This document shows positions 7,191-14,524 of a stretch of 19,183 nt of DNA, in pieces. The position numbers and the translations under genes are program-made. Below the pieces are notes generated by a model, which made no database searches, had not been told where the DNA came from, and worked only from the letters and a program-made list of their open reading frames with translations. The DNA lies in contig JAEZHT010000022.1 in NCBI GenBank assembly GCA_023436805.1, positions 1 through 19,183 of the forward strand, written 5' to 3'. Origin of the DNA: Bacillota bacterium (GTDB lineage Bacteria; Bacillota_I; Bacilli_A; Acholeplasmatales; UBA5453). Every line of letters begins with the position of its first letter. Within the stretch, counting starts at the first letter, position 1.

Positions 7191-8612
7191 TTAGTAAGCA
7201 CGCGCAAACAAAATGGTTTGTGTGGCTTTTTTGCCGGTAACTGGGCAAATGTCAGTAATGAGTGGTTCATTTAAAATGACACGGGCAGTGGCTTGAACAT
7301 CCGCTTTGATGATCAGTTCTGCTTCTTCACCTGCAACGCTCATCTTAATGTATCCACCTTTTTCAATTTGGACTTTAAAGTCGTCATAGGTTTGTGCAAC
7401 AAATGTGTTCGCTGTGACGTGAGCAAATGCTTTTTCATACAATGCATTGTGCATTGCTTTGAGTACTTCAGGCATGGATTGAACGACAGAGTCTAACGCA
7501 ACCGTTTGTTTACTACGGTCGTGTCTTTGGGTGATGGTCACTTGTCCATTGGCCAAATCTCTTGGTCCAATTTCGATGCGGACAGGCACACCTTTCATTT
7601 CATACTCAGCAAACTTCCACCCTGGTGTACGATTCGAATCATCTAACTTCACACGGTAGCCTGCGGCTTTTAAATCCGCATACATTTGATTGGCTGCTGC
7701 CATGACTTCAGGACGTTGGCTTTGTATTGGAATGATGACAATTTGGGTTGGTGCGACATAAGGTGGTAATACCAACCCTTCATCGTCCCCATGGACCATG
7801 ATGACCGCACCAATCAAACGTGTTGAAACACCCCAAGAGGTTTGGAATACGTTTTTAACTTGGTTATCGTTGTCTTGGAATTTGATGTCGAATGCTTTCG
7901 CAAACCCATCCCCAAAATAGTGTGAAGTGCCCGATTGTAAAGCCTTACCATCGTGCATCAAAGCTTCTATGGCATAGGTTTCTACCGCACCAGCAAACTT
8001 TTCTTTTTCAGTTTTTCTACCGGTGACGAATGGGATGGCTAAAAGTTCTTTGCCTAAGTTGTTATAGATATCGAGCATCCCTAAGGTTTCAGCTCTCGCT
8101 TCAGCTTCAGTTCTGTGGATGGTGTGACCTTCTTGCCAGAGGAATTCTTTACCTCTTAAAAAAGGACGGGTGGTTTTTTCCCAACGTACGACAGAACACC
8201 ATTGGTTATACTTCTTTGGTAAGTCACGATAGGATGAGACGATTTTAGCGTAATGTTGGCAAAACAAAACTTCTGAGGTTGGACGAATGATGAGTTTTTC
8301 ACCTTCATCACCCGCAGAGGTTGTCATGAATGCTGTTTCTGGCGCGAAGCCTTGAACATGGTCTTTTTCTTTTTGGAATAAGGATTCAGAAATAACCATT
8401 GGCATGTAGACATTTTCATGTCCAGTATCTTTGAATTTTTGGTCTAAATATCTTTGAATATTTTCCCAAATGGCGTAACCATAAGGACGATAGATGATGA
8501 ATCCTTTCGCATCACTATAATCCATTAATTCTGCTTTAATACATAAGTCGGTATACCACTGCGCGAAGTCTTTGTCTCGCGCCGTGATGGTTTCTACGAG
8601 TTTTTTATCCAT
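7191..8612 (-). CDS. proS: Proline--tRNA ligase (archaeal/eukaryotic-type)
   Basis: A class II synthetase of 473 residues. It has RPTSE (110-114), the motif 2 region R143-T164 with RWEKTTRPFLRGKEFLWQ, an HGDDEGLVLPPYVAP motif 3 region, an anticodon-binding domain, and a C-terminal domain ending in CPVTGKK and a terminal Tyr. This is the type lacking the inserted INS editing domain of the usual bacterial enzyme (about 570 residues). It charges tRNA-Pro. The frame can be extended to 8669, but MDKKLVETITARDKDF at 8612 is the family start and has AAAGGTGA seven bases upstream. That binding site lies within the last codons of cvfB, and the two genes overlap by eight bases (8605-8612). Confidence 0.96.
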   Translation of the reverse strand: MDKKLVETITARDKDFAQWYTDLCIKAELMDYSDAKGFIIYRPYGYAIWENIQRYLDQKFKDTGHENVYMPMVISESLFQKEKDHVQGFAPETAFMTTSAGDEGEKLIIRPTSEVLFCQHYAKIVSSYRDLPKKYNQWCSVVRWEKTTRPFLRGKEFLWQEGHTIHRTEAEARAETLGMLDIYNNLGKELLAIPFVTGRKTEKEKFAGAVETYAIEALMHDGKALQSGTSHYFGDGFAKAFDIKFQDNDNQVKNVFQTSWGVSTRLIGAVIMVHGDDEGLVLPPYVAPTQIVIIPIQSQRPEVMAAANQMYADLKAAGYRVKLDDSNRTPGWKFAEYEMKGVPVRIEIGPRDLANGQVTITQRHDRSKQTVALDSVVQSMPEVLKAMHNALYEKAFAHVTANTFVAQTYDDFKVQIEKGGYIKMSVAGEEAELIIKADVQATARVILNEPLITDICPVTGKKATQTILFARAY

Positions 8613-9459
8613 TATTTTCACCTTTAACGAGTATGGTTTGGTCATCTTCAAAAATGACCTTTCTTTCACTATATAGACGGCCTAAGGCACGTTTGAATGC
8701 TTTTTTAGAGAGCTTGAAGGTGTCATAGATGGCATCTTTGTCGGAATCCGAGGTAAACGGCATTTTTCCACCGTGTTGTAGTAAGTAATCGTATAACATG
8801 ACGGCGTCTTGATCCATCATTTTTTCTTTGACTTCAATCAAAGAACCGCTATACCCATCTTCATGGATTCTCGCAATTCTGACATTGGCTTGTTCACCTA
8901 AACGGTAAACACGTCTCATTTGGGTGTGATGCACGAAAATGAGGTGGCCTTGAGCTGTCATCATATTCAAACCTTCCTTACCAGCATGGATGACATAGGC
9001 ATCGACATGTTGGTGAAGTTCAAGTTTAGTTTCTGGTTTTAAGTTGATTTCCACTTTATTGAGTGGTTTCGCAACCAACCGATTTTTGAGTTTTAAAATA
9101 CAGTATAAAGTGTCACCCTTTTCGGGCCATAAATTGAAATCATACGGCAGATAGTCTTTCGATACGAGCATGTCTTTCGAAATGTTGTTGCCAACGAACA
9201 CACCCAAATCATGGTTAATTTCTTTAACAACCACGAAATCTGCGTGATTCACTGTGATGATTGGGGTCGATAAGGTCGCAGCCAAGCGCGACTTAAAGTC
9301 ATAATATAAAAATGCAGATACGGTTTGGTTATCTTGCAGGGTTTGATGATTGGTTTCATTGAAATGCAAAAAGACGTCTTCGGTCCCATCGGTCAACATA
9401 TACCCAATATCCGTTTTACGTTTTACTTTCAATAAATTGTTTTCGCCTATTTTTAACAT
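8605..9459 (-). CDS. cvfB: S1-domain RNA-binding protein CvfB (YitL family)
   Basis: The 284-residue product matches CvfB: three S1-like OB domains (about 1-60, 65-135 and 140-205) and a C-terminal winged helix (about 215-280, with PFTSDSDKDAIYDTFKLSKKAFKRALGRLY). CvfB binds RNA and affects virulence gene expression in Staphylococcus; its general role in Firmicutes is poorly defined. The start has an AAGGATGTG site at 9465-9473. It overlaps proS, suggesting one transcript cvfB-proS-antiporter. Confidence 0.9.
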   Translation of the reverse strand: MLKIGENNLLKVKRKTDIGYMLTDGTEDVFLHFNETNHQTLQDNQTVSAFLYYDFKSRLAATLSTPIITVNHADFVVVKEINHDLGVFVGNNISKDMLVSKDYLPYDFNLWPEKGDTLYCILKLKNRLVAKPLNKVEINLKPETKLELHQHVDAYVIHAGKEGLNMMTAQGHLIFVHHTQMRRVYRLGEQANVRIARIHEDGYSGSLIEVKEKMMDQDAVMLYDYLLQHGGKMPFTSDSDKDAIYDTFKLSKKAFKRALGRLYSERKVIFEDDQTILVKGENNG

Positions 9460-9477
9460 GTTATCACATCCTTGTTT

Positions 9478-9483
9478 ATTATA
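9478..9483 (-). promoter_or_regulatory. Putative -10 of the cvfB-proS transcript
   Basis: The reverse strand reads TATAAT 18 bases before the cvfB start codon. A 6 bp inverted repeat (TATCAT at 9482-9487, ATGATA at 9492-9497) overlaps its upstream edge and reaches into the end of the MFS gene. No clear -35. Confidence 0.45.
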
Positions 9484-9489
9484 TCATAT

Positions 9490-10626
9490 TCATGATACAT
9501 TTGTTTTTTTATAGTCAATAAAGCCAATGGCAGACAGTGCGATGATGGATGCCATCAGGTAATACGGTCGATACCCAGCGAGTTCTGTGATGTAGCCACC
9601 AGATAAAGTTACAAGCGCTGTGAATAAACTTCTGAAACTTGAGAATATAAGAATGCCTAAAGTAATATTCTTAGGTAATACAATTTCTTCTATATATCGA
9701 ATGGTCACATATAACATCGTGCCCATCGTGACACTTCGAATTAAGCTGATGCCGATGTAAACGAACAATGGCAAATCCATCCCATAAACTAAAAATCTCA
9801 GGCCGTTCGTGATGACAATTACCAGCAACAATGTTTTTGTTTTATACTTATACCCATTGGCAGATAAATAAGCCAGTACAATCATTTCAAAGATGATGAA
9901 TATGAACATGATCAGACCATATTGGTCAGGGTTAACCCCTAAAGATTCAAAATAGATACTCAAGAAGTTGTCCCCACCAAACAAAATGCCTAAAGTGATG
10001 ACATAGAAAATCGCAAATTGAATGAACTTGGTGTTATGAATCAGTACTTTAGGGTCACTCTTTAAGTTTAAATCACGGTCATGTTCAATATCTAAAGGTA
10101 AAATCCAAGTTAATGCAACAGCAAATAATGCGAAGAACACTGCGGCTAAAATGAATGTTTCTTCATACCCCAGTTTCGCAATCATCAACCCACCGATGAT
10201 GGTGGTGATACCATAGGAGAATGAACCAAATAAGCGGATTTTTCCATAAGGATAAGATTTCTTCTTACTGAAGACAGAGGTATAGCTGTCGAGCAACACA
10301 TACACCGGTTGACCTACGATGGCTAAAACCACAACTGCTAAAGCAATGAATTCTGTTTGTTTGAGCTGGATTAAAATGATGACTGTGATCGCTTCTAAAA
10401 CGGTGAGAATTCGCATGATGTGGCGATTATCGTTGATATTTCTAGAAAGGCTACTCCAAATTGGATTCACAAACAAAGCGACCAATGGTAAGATCATCAA
10501 GATCCAACCAATTTGGTTGTTCGGAACCGACATCGATTTGAGGTATAAAGCAAAAAAAGGGTAGAACAATGCGTCCCCAATGAAGCGTACAAAATACGTT
10601 AATTGATACTTGCGAACCTCTTTCAC
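9490..10626 (-). CDS. Major facilitator superfamily transporter
   Basis: A 378-residue membrane protein with about 11-12 hydrophobic helices. The N-terminal segment LTYFVRFIGDALFYPFFALYLKS and the following GWILMILPLVALFVNPIWSSLS resemble the LacY/nucleoside-symporter-like branch of MFS (YwbF-type carriers). A central charged loop (LDIEHDRDLNLKSDPK) separates the two halves. The substrate cannot be inferred. The start is GTG at 10624-10626, with GGTGAT at 10630-10635, three bases upstream, which is unusually close. It ends 31 bases before cvfB without a terminator, so partial co-transcription is likely. Confidence 0.85.
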   Translation of the reverse strand: MKEVRKYQLTYFVRFIGDALFYPFFALYLKSMSVPNNQIGWILMILPLVALFVNPIWSSLSRNINDNRHIMRILTVLEAITVIILIQLKQTEFIALAVVVLAIVGQPVYVLLDSYTSVFSKKKSYPYGKIRLFGSFSYGITTIIGGLMIAKLGYEETFILAAVFFALFAVALTWILPLDIEHDRDLNLKSDPKVLIHNTKFIQFAIFYVITLGILFGGDNFLSIYFESLGVNPDQYGLIMFIFIIFEMIVLAYLSANGYKYKTKTLLLVIVITNGLRFLVYGMDLPLFVYIGISLIRSVTMGTMLYVTIRYIEEIVLPKNITLGILIFSSFRSLFTALVTLSGGYITELAGYRPYYLMASIIALSAIGFIDYKKTNVS

Positions 10627-10641
10627 TTTATCACCATACCC

Positions 10642-10647
10642 ATTATA
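10642..10647 (-). promoter_or_regulatory. Putative -10 of the MFS gene
   Basis: The reverse strand reads TATAAT just after the Fic terminator U-tract, giving a leader of about 10 bases before the GTG start. The -35 region (CTTTCA) falls in the terminator stem and is weak. Confidence 0.5.
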
Positions 10648-10649
10648 TC

Positions 10650-10686
10650 AAAAAGAAAAAAAAGTGAAAGTTGTTTTCACTTTTTT
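10650..10686 (-). terminator. Terminator of the Fic gene
   Basis: A 12 bp stem pairs 10658-10669 with 10675-10686 around a five-base loop. On the minus strand the tail reads eight T, one C, five T. The plus strand also ends in six T, but no plus-strand gene is upstream. Confidence 0.88.
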
Positions 10687-10700
10687 ATATATAAAAATGC

Positions 10701-11429
10701 TTACTTGTTGAGCAATTGATTGACTTCATTGTAACGTTTGAGCAATAAGCTGCTCACGAGGTCAACCATAGGGGTCATATCCTTTTGTTCTTTGAACGTA
10801 TCGAGCGCATGGAAATACGCTTTGATATGATCACGACTAATCGAAATCGGTAAGTAATCGTTTTGCATCAAAACAAAATTCATCAGTAGTCGAGCTAAAC
10901 GCCCGTTGCCATCCACAAATGGATGAATCTTGGATATAGATAGGTGTACGTAGCATGCACGTTCAATCGCGTCGCCTTCAAACTCTTCTAAATTCATGAA
11001 GAATTTTTTCATGCGATCATATACTTTCACGTGGTCAGGTGGTTGGTGGGTAGAACCCATCAGTTGGATATTCACTTGACGATATAAACCGCCAACCATG
11101 ATATCCTCTAAGATGATTTGGTGTAGATCTTTAATGAAATCTTCGGTGAGTGGTTGTTTTTCATCCACTGCTTTTTTGATAAATTCATACGCTTTAACAT
11201 GGTTTAAAACTTCTTTTTGTTCACGTTCACTGCGGTCGAGTAGTTGTCTTGCTTTAATGAGTCTTTCTACTTCTTCCTTTGTGATGTGATTTTTACCTTC
11301 AAAACCGATCGCTGCACATGCTTGTTCTAATTGAAATGCATTTTCGATTTTTTGAAGTTCCTCATTGCTTGCTTCATTAAGAGCAATCAAGAGGTGTTTC
11401 TTCTCTGCTTCTAAAAGGCCTCTTTCCAT
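10701..11429 (-). CDS. Fic-domain protein (probable AMP-transferase)
   Basis: A 242-residue single-domain Fic protein. The catalytic loop is HPFVDGNGRLAR (169-180), a perfect match to HPFx(D/E)GNGRxxR, with His169 as base and Arg177/Arg180 for phosphates. The flap hairpin is GLYRQVNIQLMGSTHQPP (114-131). Fic enzymes usually transfer AMP to a target hydroxyl. An N-terminal candidate for the inhibitory helix is AIGFEG (40-45): Glu44 is kept, but the Ser/Thr of the (S/T)xxxE(G/N) motif is Ala40. No antitoxin-like small gene is next to it, so self-inhibition is more likely than a FicTA pair. GGGAGTG at 11437-11443 sets the start. Single-gene transcript with its own promoter and terminator. The target is unknown. 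Confidence 0.92.
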   Translation of the reverse strand: MERGLLEAEKKHLLIALNEASNEELQKIENAFQLEQACAAIGFEGKNHITKEEVERLIKARQLLDRSEREQKEVLNHVKAYEFIKKAVDEKQPLTEDFIKDLHQIILEDIMVGGLYRQVNIQLMGSTHQPPDHVKVYDRMKKFFMNLEEFEGDAIERACYVHLSISKIHPFVDGNGRLARLLMNFVLMQNDYLPISISRDHIKAYFHALDTFKEQKDMTPMVDLVSSLLLKRYNEVNQLLNK

Positions 11430-11458
11430 ATCAGTTCACTCCCGTTTCTTATAATGTT

Positions 11459-11487
11459 ATTATAACAATAAAAACGCTATCATTCAA
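11459..11487 (-). promoter_or_regulatory. Fic gene promoter with overlapping palindrome
   Basis: The reverse strand has TTGAAT at 11482-11487 and TATAAT at 11459-11464 with a 17-base spacer, and a TG one base before the -10. A perfect 6-1-6 palindrome, TGTTATTATAACA (11455-11467), covers the -10 and could be an operator, though it is AT-rich. Confidence 0.65.
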
Positions 11488-11490
11488 CGT

Positions 11491-11534
11491 TAAAAAGAAA
11501 AAAGACGTGGATTGCGTCAGGACGCCCACGTCTT
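11491..11534 (-). terminator. Terminator of the amino acid ABC importer operon
   Basis: A 9 bp stem (11502-11510 with 11526-11534) is extended by an inner 5 bp stem (11514-11518 with 11521-11525) after a three-base bulge. On the minus strand the tail is six T, one C, five T. It starts six bases beyond the stop codon of the ATPase gene. Confidence 0.92.
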
Positions 11535-11539
11535 ATCGA

Positions 11540-12280
11540 TTATATGTGTTGAATTACACGATTTAGGAACTGTCTAGTTCGCTCTTCTTTTGGCTGAGCA
11601 AAGAAGTCTTTCGGATTGTTTTCTTCCAATACAATCCCTTGGTCCATAAATAAGATACGATCTGAAACTTCTTTTGCAAATCCCATTTCATGGGTAACGA
11701 TGACCATCGTCATCCCTTCATCACGCAATGTCTTGATGACTGAAAGAACCTCTCCTACCATTTCAGGGTCAAGTGCGGATGTGGGTTCGTCAAATAACAT
11801 TACTTTGGGTTCCATACAAAGTGCACGTGCAATCGCAACCCTTTGTTTTTGTCCACCAGACAAACGTCTTACATCTTGTTTAATAAAATCTTTTAAGCCT
11901 ACTTTTGTCAAATACTTAACGGCTCTTTCGGTGGCTTCTTTTTTAGTAAGTCCCAAACGGAGCATCGGCCCCATGATGCAATTATCCAAAACATTTTTAT
12001 TGTTGAACAAATTGAATTGTTGGAACACCATACCCATGTGTTCACGGAGCTTATTGATGTCTGTGTTGGGGTCCATTAAATCTTGATCTTCAAAAAATAT
12101 GTGACCACTGTTGGGTTCATTCAGTAGGTTCAAGCAACGTAGTAAAGTCGTCTTGCCAGAACCCGATGAACCAACCAATGTGATGACTTCTTTTGGATTC
12201 ACAGTCAAGTTGATTCGATTTAAAATGATACGATCATCAAATTGCTTGATGAGATTTTCTACACGGATGATGGGTTTCAT
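11540..12280 (-). CDS. Polar amino acid (probably lysine) ABC importer, ATP-binding protein
   Basis: A 246-residue ABC ATPase of the GlnQ/HisP type. Walker A is GSSGSGKTT (37-45), the Q-loop is at Gln87, the signature is LSGGQ (140-144), Walker B is VMLFDE (160-165) and the switch His is 197. It powers import through the permease encoded upstream. Its ATG overlaps the permease stop by four bases and has GGAGGT at 12287-12292. The lysine riboswitch ahead of the operon, rather than the protein sequence, is what points to lysine. Confidence 0.96.
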   Translation of the reverse strand: MKPIIRVENLIKQFDDRIILNRINLTVNPKEVITLVGSSGSGKTTLLRCLNLLNEPNSGHIFFEDQDLMDPNTDINKLREHMGMVFQQFNLFNNKNVLDNCIMGPMLRLGLTKKEATERAVKYLTKVGLKDFIKQDVRRLSGGQKQRVAIARALCMEPKVMLFDEPTSALDPEMVGEVLSVIKTLRDEGMTMVIVTHEMGFAKEVSDRILFMDQGIVLEENNPKDFFAQPKEERTRQFLNRVIQHI

Positions 12281-13035
12281 GCCTTAACCTCCGCTGTGGT
12301 ATCCAAGCGTTTCGATAATGAATCGACCACTTTGGATGATAAATAAGTGAGAATCAAATATAGAATCGCAGCAATCATAAACGACTCATAATAACGATAA
12401 GTGGCTGACGCCCCTTGTCTGACAGAGTAGAATAGGTCCACGACCGATATGACGGATAAAACGGCGGTATCTTTCAAGTTAACGACAAATTCATTACCCA
12501 CACCTGGCAAGGCATTTTTGATGGCTTGTGGCCACATGACCTTGCGCATGGCTTGCCGATGACTCATCCCCAACGTTCTAGCAGCTTCCATTTGGCCAGG
12601 GTCTACGGCTTGTAATCCACCTCTTAATACTTCAGATATATAGGCGGTTGTATTGACGGTAACAATGATTAAACCGGCTGGTAATGGCCCCCACCAAGGG
12701 AACATGCCCGTCGACGCAATCCCATAATAAATGATCATCGCTTGTACAATCATCGGTGTGCCCCTAAAGACAGTCACATAGATGATGGCTAATTGTCTGA
12801 ACACCGCTTTGTATATTTTAACGAAGAGGCGATCACGTTTGGGATCGATGACAACGACACGCGCTTGGGTCACACCCATGGCGAGGATAAATCCGCCGAG
12901 GGTTCCCACGACGGATAATAAAATCGTTACACCAAGACCATACAAGATGATTTTATAGTAGGATTGGACGATGTAAATGATCGTACCAAAGAAGTCACTT
13001 TGGGGTGGTAAAGTTGCTAAAACATCCAAAAACAT
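12277..13035 (-). CDS. Polar amino acid (probably lysine) ABC importer, permease
   Basis: A 252-residue HisM/GlnP-type inner membrane permease with about five membrane helices. The EAA loop is visible as AARTLGMSHRQAMRKVMWPQ followed by a GVGNEFVVNLKDTAVLS segment, which contacts the ATPase. Only one permease is encoded, so the membrane part is probably a homodimer. The start codon overlaps the binding-protein stop as TAATG (13033-13037) and lacks a strong binding site of its own, which suggests translational coupling. Confidence 0.95.
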   Translation of the reverse strand: MFLDVLATLPPQSDFFGTIIYIVQSYYKIILYGLGVTILLSVVGTLGGFILAMGVTQARVVVIDPKRDRLFVKIYKAVFRQLAIIYVTVFRGTPMIVQAMIIYYGIASTGMFPWWGPLPAGLIIVTVNTTAYISEVLRGGLQAVDPGQMEAARTLGMSHRQAMRKVMWPQAIKNALPGVGNEFVVNLKDTAVLSVISVVDLFYSVRQGASATYRYYESFMIAAILYLILTYLSSKVVDSLSKRLDTTAEVKA

Positions 13036-13853
13036 TATTGTCTATTGAGTGCTGCCAACATCCACGCATCTTTGGTTTCAGCAGAAATGTCTGCTAAAAC
13101 ACCATTGATCGCTTCTAATAATGCGGTATCTCTTTTTCTTAAAGCAACCGCTGTGGTGACATCTTCTTCAGATAAAGTAAATCCATTGGATCCTGTAAAA
13201 TTGACGAATGTTAAGTTCGAATTGGATTGAACAATGGACATCGCAACTGGCAATTCAGCGATGAATGCGTCAGCGACACCACTCAAGACGGAATTGGTCA
13301 ATGCGTTATAGGAATCGAGTGGGGTTTGATGAACCACACTTGGGATTTGGTCGATCAAGTCATCTTGTAAAGTACCCAATTGAGCAACGACTCTTGCACC
13401 AGTGAAGCCAGCCAATGTGGTTGCACTTGCGAAATTAGAATCGGTACGCACGACCATCACTTGTTGTGCTCTATAGTATTCTGTAGAGAAATTGACAGTT
13501 TTAGCACGTTCAGAAGTCGGGCTCATACCCGCAATGATGACATCGATTTGTCCGGCTTGTAATGCTGGAATCAATCCATCCCATTCAATCGCTTTGATTT
13601 CTAAAACCAAGCCAAGTTCTTCTGCGATGTGAGTGGCAACCACCACATCATACCCATCTACAAATGCCCCTGGTTGACCAGAAAGCGGTACTGTAAAATC
13701 ATTTTCTGTTTGGGTTGTCCAATTATATGGGGCATAAGCAGCCTCTAAACCAACCACCAACGTGTTTCCTTCTACTACTTCATAGCTCGATGTGCTACAT
13801 GCAGACAAGGTTAATGCAAATAAAACGGTCAATACTACAAACATTCTTCTCAT
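13035..13853 (-). CDS. Polar amino acid (probably lysine) ABC importer, substrate-binding lipoprotein
   Basis: A 272-residue family 3 solute-binding protein. The N-terminus has a basic start and hydrophobic stretch ending in lipobox LSAC (16-19), so Cys19 would be lipidated and the protein held on the outer face of the membrane. Family features are AAYAPYNW, GYDVVVATHIAEELGL, EWDGLIPALQAGQIDVIIAGM and SPTSERAKTVNFS with the ligand carboxylate-binding Arg. GGAGGT (13863-13868 region) lies nine bases upstream of ATG. It is the first gene of a three-gene operon behind a lysine riboswitch, so lysine is the predicted ligand. Confidence 0.95.
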   Translation of the reverse strand: MRRMFVVLTVLFALTLSACSTSSYEVVEGNTLVVGLEAAYAPYNWTTQTENDFTVPLSGQPGAFVDGYDVVVATHIAEELGLVLEIKAIEWDGLIPALQAGQIDVIIAGMSPTSERAKTVNFSTEYYRAQQVMVVRTDSNFASATTLAGFTGARVVAQLGTLQDDLIDQIPSVVHQTPLDSYNALTNSVLSGVADAFIAELPVAMSIVQSNSNLTFVNFTGSNGFTLSEEDVTTAVALRKRDTALLEAINGVLADISAETKDAWMLAALNRQ

Positions 13854-13879
13854 TGTCGAAGACCTCCTATTTTTTTAAC

Positions 13880-13905
13880 AAAAAAAGCGTCCCATAGGAC
13901 GCCTT
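13880..13905 (-). terminator. Riboswitch-controlled intrinsic terminator
   Basis: GCGTCC and GGACGC pair (13887-13892 with 13897-13902) around a four-base loop, followed on the minus strand by seven T. It lies between the lysine aptamer and the binding site of the first ABC gene, so it is the likely off switch when lysine is plentiful. I could not draw a convincing antiterminator that invades this stem. Confidence 0.88.
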
Positions 13906-13935
13906 CAACACGAAATAAAAAGAAATTTTTACCTT

Positions 13936-14096
13936 CGTTAGCGCCTCTACATTTTTATTGTAGGAGTGTTATAAGTGTTCCCTATAACCCCATGATCGAC
14001 TTATGCCTAAGTCTTCATTCGGCGATGGTTACCTTTCGAGTGTGTCGTCGCATGCCTGCTATTCACTGTACTATGATACATCGCTGCCTCTAAACT
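13936..14096 (-). promoter_or_regulatory. Lysine riboswitch (L box) aptamer
   Basis: Read on the minus strand, the leader has the L-box core in order: AGAGGCAGCGA, AGTA, GAAAGG, and CGCCGAA, then a GGCGCTAACG end. The five helices can be drawn. P1 is TTAG/CTAA (14090-14093 with 13938-13941). P2 base is GCGATG/CATCGC (14079-14084 with 14022-14027), with a loop-E-like AGTA/GAA internal loop. P3 is GACTTA/TAAGTC (14008-14013 with 13998-14003) with loop GGCA, which could kiss ATGC in the P2 loop. P4 is GTTATA/TATAAC (13983-13988 with 13968-13973). P5 is CTACA/TGTAG (13959-13963 with 13947-13951). Length (about 160) fits the family. P1 is short. Lysine binding would favour the downstream terminator. 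Confidence 0.88.
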
Positions 14097-14112
14097 TTTT
14101 TTGTTTGGATAT

Positions 14113-14141
14113 AGAATACTAGCAATTTTAAACAATGTCAA
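14113..14141 (-). promoter_or_regulatory. Promoter of the lysine riboswitch and ABC importer operon
   Basis: The reverse strand reads a perfect TTGACA at 14136-14141, a 17-base spacer, and TATTCT at 14113-14118. Transcription would start near 14106, about ten bases before the aptamer, giving a leader of about 250 bases. Confidence 0.8.
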
Positions 14142-14178
14142 CACAAGTTATCGATAAAAACGTTTTCAGTTTAATAAC

Positions 14179-14208
14179 AAAAAGAAAAAGGACTGAAAAT
14201 CAGTCCTT
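14179..14208 (-). terminator. Terminator of the cold-shock gene
   Basis: A 9 bp stem pairs 14188-14196 with 14200-14208 around a three-base loop. The minus-strand tail is five T, one C, five T. It lies 23 bases after the csp stop codon. Confidence 0.9.
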
Positions 14209-14231
14209 CTGCTTACCTTGTTATTTTAAAA

Positions 14232-14429
14232 TTATAATTTAACAACCTTAGCAGCTTGTGGGCCGCGGTCACCATCTTTAACTTCAAATTCAACTTGGTC
14301 GCCTTCTGCTAACGCTTTGTAGCCATCAGCTTGGATTGCACTGAAGTGTACGAACACATCTTTGCCTTCTGATGTTGAAATAAAGCCGTAACCTTTTTCA
14401 GCATCGAACCATTTAACTTTGCCTGTCAT
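14232..14429 (-). CDS. cspA: Cold-shock protein (CspA family)
   Basis: A 65-residue single cold-shock domain. RNP1 is KGYGFI (12-17) and RNP2 is VFVHF (25-29), with Trp7, Phe16, Phe26, His28 and Phe29 as the aromatic nucleic-acid-binding face. Such proteins bind single-stranded RNA or DNA and melt mRNA structure. AAGGAGTT sits just before ATG. It has its own promoter and terminator. The leader is about 50 bases, shorter than the long thermosensing leaders of E. coli cspA, so that mode of cold control is not evident. Confidence 0.97.
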   Translation of the reverse strand: MTGKVKWFDAEKGYGFISTSEGKDVFVHFSAIQADGYKALAEGDQVEFEVKDGDRGPQAAKVVKL

Positions 14430-14486
14430 GATAATTTAACTCCTTACTTGAAAAATTCTGGGTGGTTATTCAACTCACCTAAAAAC

Positions 14487-14515
14487 ATTATACACTATGC
14501 AATTGTTTAATACAA
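14487..14515 (-). promoter_or_regulatory. Promoter of the cold-shock gene
   Basis: The reverse strand reads TTGTAT (14510-14515), a 17-base spacer, and a perfect TATAAT (14487-14492). Transcription would start near 14480. It begins only ten bases after the end of the symporter gene, between which no terminator is seen. Confidence 0.7.
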
Positions 14516-14524
14516 GGGGTATGG

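Noticed and set aside
8613..8669. Upstream extension of proS by 19 codons
   Set aside because: The extension lies within cvfB in another frame, lacks a binding site, and the family start with AAAGGTGA is at 8612.
9482..9497. Inverted repeat TATCAT/ATGATA beside the cvfB -10 as an operator
   Set aside because: Only 6 bp arms of AT-rich sequence, overlapping the end of the MFS gene; too likely by chance to call.
11616..12086. Plus-strand open frame of 156 codons antisense to the ABC ATPase gene
   Set aside because: It is the mirror of a conserved ATPase with intact motifs; composition is Ser/Thr/Leu rich with no recognisable domain.
13854..14110. T-box or other leader element ahead of the ABC operon
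   Set aside because: No T-box GGGTGGNACCGCG-like sequence is present; the motifs and helices fit the lysine aptamer instead.
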